From contig QHXL01000119.1 in the NCBI GenBank assembly GCA_003222935.1, positions 23,207 to 30,598 of the forward strand: a DNA stretch of 7,392 nt, given 5' to 3'. Below are positions 5,933-7,392 of the stretch, one piece after another (within the stretch, counting starts at the first letter, position 1; every line of letters begins with the position of its first letter). The position numbers and the translations under genes are program-made. Below the pieces are notes generated by a model. The model saw only the letters and a list, made by a program, of their open reading frames with translations, did no database searches and had not been told where the DNA came from. Source of the DNA: Acidobacteriota bacterium (GTDB taxonomy: Bacteria; Acidobacteriota; Blastocatellia; Pyrinomonadales; Pyrinomonadaceae).

Positions 5933-6784
5933 TCAGCGCATTCCGGCTCCTGAATAAACCTGACCCCATGTGCCATTCTTTAGCTGATACACCAGGTAGA
6001 AATCTTTGAAACCTGGACCGCTGAAGAAGGTCACGATCTCGTTAATCCCATCACCGTCGATATCAAGATTATCCGACAACATTTCAAGGCCCAGTGGATA
6101 TTCAGCCTGCTTGGGATTGAATTGATAATTCTCGCGAGCGGCGTGGTAATTACCCGGTTCCCCGTCAATGATCAGGAAGAGAAAATGCGGAGGCTTGTCT
6201 TTGTTTGGCTGGGGGACTTTAAAACTACCAACCAGCTCCGCTTTGTTGTCGCCATCCACATCAATGGCGGTCAGGTTCATAACCTCTATCTTTTCAATTG
6301 CGTTCGCGGGCAGGCCATGCTTGGTGTATTCATCTTTTGCCAACGCGATCGCGCCAGCTCGCTCATCAGCTGTCGGTGAACGTCGCCAGGCGCTGCCCCG
6401 GGCGGTTGTGTCGTAGTCTGTTGCAAGGCTATGCAGCTGACCGCGAATGCGTCCGGGTTCGTTTTCTGTAAGCTCACCGTAAGCGTACGCTCCATCTTGC
6501 CAGTAGCCTTCTTTGATCTTGAGTGATCCAGCGTTACCGCCGCCGAATATCAGAATGTAGTTCTTGCCTGAGGAAAAGTATTTCTCCACGAAACGCCGAC
6601 GCGCAGTTTCACCTTTGAGCGTGCTGTAAGGTGCGTTGAAGTTTCCGTTCTCATAGATCAGAACTGGAGAGACGAAGATCGTGTTTGCATTTTGTTGGAC
6701 GTCAAGAACGACCACTGATTTGGGTGTTTGGGCGTTCGCACTGACGATGAAGAAGACAGAGAAGGCAAGTGAGATTAGCTTCAC
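5933..6784 (-). CDS. Secreted protein with two DxDxDGxxE calcium-type loops (FG-GAP/VCBS-like)
   Basis: I take the GTG at 6784-6782 as the start. It is preceded by GGGAG with 9-nt spacing and gives a textbook signal peptide, MKLISLAFSVFFIVSANA with a likely cut after ANA (residue 18), and a 283-residue product. Longer starts (GTG 6856 or ATG 6847) would add a polar N-terminal extension of 21-24 residues in front of the signal peptide and lack a good ribosome site. Two acidic loops are visible: DVDGDNKAE (about residues 175-183) and DIDGDGINE (about 241-249). Both are followed by beta-strand residues (LVGSF, IVTFF), as in FG-GAP or VCBS repeats that bind Ca2+. The middle region (GKNYILIFGGGNAGSL, EGYWQDGAYAYGELT) is not recognised. 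The protein probably acts in the periplasm or at the surface. It lies 62 nt after the GT39-type gene and 33 nt before the lipoprotein gene. Confidence 0.75.
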   Translation of the reverse strand: MKLISLAFSVFFIVSANAQTPKSVVVLDVQQNANTIFVSPVLIYENGNFNAPYSTLKGETARRRFVEKYFSSGKNYILIFGGGNAGSLKIKEGYWQDGAYAYGELTENEPGRIRGQLHSLATDYDTTARGSAWRRSPTADERAGAIALAKDEYTKHGLPANAIEKIEVMNLTAIDVDGDNKAELVGSFKVPQPNKDKPPHFLFLIIDGEPGNYHAARENYQFNPKQAEYPLGLEMLSDNLDIDGDGINEIVTFFSGPGFKDFYLVYQLKNGTWGQVYSGAGMR

Positions 6785-6793
6785 GTTAAGGGG

Positions 6794-6798
6794 CTCCC
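6794..6798 (-). promoter_or_regulatory. Ribosome binding site that decides the GTG start at 6784
   Basis: GGGAG on the minus strand, then CCCCTTAAC and GTG. It supports the shorter start over the in-frame GTG at 6856 and the ATG at 6847, which have no comparable site. Confidence 0.55.
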
Positions 6799-6846
6799 TG
6801 CGTGATTTATAGACCTGACACATTATCCGCGGAATACGGAGATTCA

Positions 6847-7392
6847 TCAACGCCACTTTTTAAGTCGCGGCCAGAGTTGGGTGAGTGAGCCGAACTTGGA
6901 GCCTTTGCAAAGGAAGATCGGGATGTTCCGCTCGAGGGCGTAGGGATTGTCGGAGCTGCCGACGAATTGGACGTTGTCGAAAAGCTTGTCTAGAACTTCT
7001 TTGTCGTCGTCCAACACGATCATGCAGTTGCCTGAATACCCTCGTGGTCCCCAGAGGAAGTAAGTCTGGTGTCCGCTGAGTGCCGGAGGTAGGCCATAAC
7101 GTGGGCCAAAGAAATCGATCGCGCCTGCCTGTCCGTAGTTTTGACCGAAAATCGCGCAGTCGTTTCTTTCGTCGGCTGTCAATCGAGACCAGGCTTCAGC
7201 TGTTTTAGCCGTCAACTCTTCCCAGCCAAATTGGTCGGCGTAGTGTTGGGGTAGCGCCGCGCTTTCATGGCTATGTTCGCTGCGTGGCGGCGTGAATGGC
7301 AGAGTCTTCATGTAAGAAAGAAAACGATCGACCGTGAAAACCGGCACTACTAAAGGTGCGAACCATGCTCCGCCAGCCAACAACAACACTAT
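6847..7392 (-). CDS. C-terminal part of a GT39/ArnT-type membrane glycosyltransferase
   Basis: The frame stays open through the right edge, so the 5' part, including the catalytic membrane domain, is missing; about 181 residues are seen. It begins in a hydrophobic helix (IVLLLAGGAWFAPLVVPVF), likely the last membrane segment. A soluble domain follows with the motifs LPQHYADQFGWEELTA, AIFGQNYGQAGAIDFFGPRYG, ALSGHQTYFLWGPRGY and NIPIFLCKG. This tail is typical of glycosyltransferase family 39-like (dolichyl-phosphate-mannose mannosyltransferase-related) proteins common in Acidobacteria. Members transfer sugars from polyprenyl-phosphate donors at the periplasmic face; the acceptor here is unknown. 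The stop TGA (6849-6847) overlaps an ATG by one base, but the next gene more likely starts 62 nt further on. The gene order suggests it leads the leftward cluster. Confidence 0.85.
   Translation of the reverse strand: MVLLLAGGAWFAPLVVPVFTVDRFLSYMKTLPFTPPRSEHSHESAALPQHYADQFGWEELTAKTAEAWSRLTADERNDCAIFGQNYGQAGAIDFFGPRYGLPPALSGHQTYFLWGPRGYSGNCMIVLDDDKEVLDKLFDNVQFVGSSDNPYALERNIPIFLCKGSKFGSLTQLWPRLKKWR

Overview
The window looks like chromosomal DNA of an acidobacterium, probably of the Blastocatellia/Pyrinomonadaceae type. This is inferred from protein style, not from a marker gene. The pointers are a soluble Ser/Thr kinase fused to a TolB-like domain and TPRs, a secreted PQQ-type propeller beginning with a QNWPAFRGP motif, a DUF6807 ('PmoA-like') protein and a GT39-type membrane glycosyltransferase tail. 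There are no tRNAs, rRNAs, CRISPR arrays, phage genes or transposase genes.

Layout from left to right. (1) Positions 1-335 (+) hold the 3' end of a DUF6807 gene. (2) Positions 336-448 are a convergent intergenic gap filled by an 87-bp palindromic repeat (copy 1, 348-434). (3) Positions 449-2671 (-) encode a 740-aa kinase/TolB-like/TPR protein. (4) Positions 2672-2881 are a divergent promoter region. (5) Positions 2882-4201 (+) encode a secreted PQQ-like beta-propeller protein. (6) Positions 4202-4548 are a second convergent gap. It holds copy 2 of the same palindromic repeat, whose left arm is split by a 201-bp palindromic MITE-like element carrying a perfect 31-bp inverted repeat at its heart. 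(7) Positions 4549-7392 (-) are a leftward gene cluster: a GT39-type protein (5' end beyond the window), a secreted protein with two DxDxDGxxE calcium-type loops, and a lipoprotein whose reading frame appears broken by a one-base shift in a run of five G (5004-5008). The frameshift separates an N-terminal lipoprotein/TPR-like part from a C-terminal PsbP/DUF1795-like part.

The most unusual structure is the nested repeat at 4248-4540. Copy 1 gives the uninterrupted version within the same window, so the insertion point and a 4-5 bp target duplication (TTTA or TTTAG) can be read directly. Both copies of the outer repeat lie between the 3' ends of convergent genes. The genes themselves suggest ordinary envelope, secretion and signalling functions. 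I see no evidence for a defence system or other new multi-gene system here.
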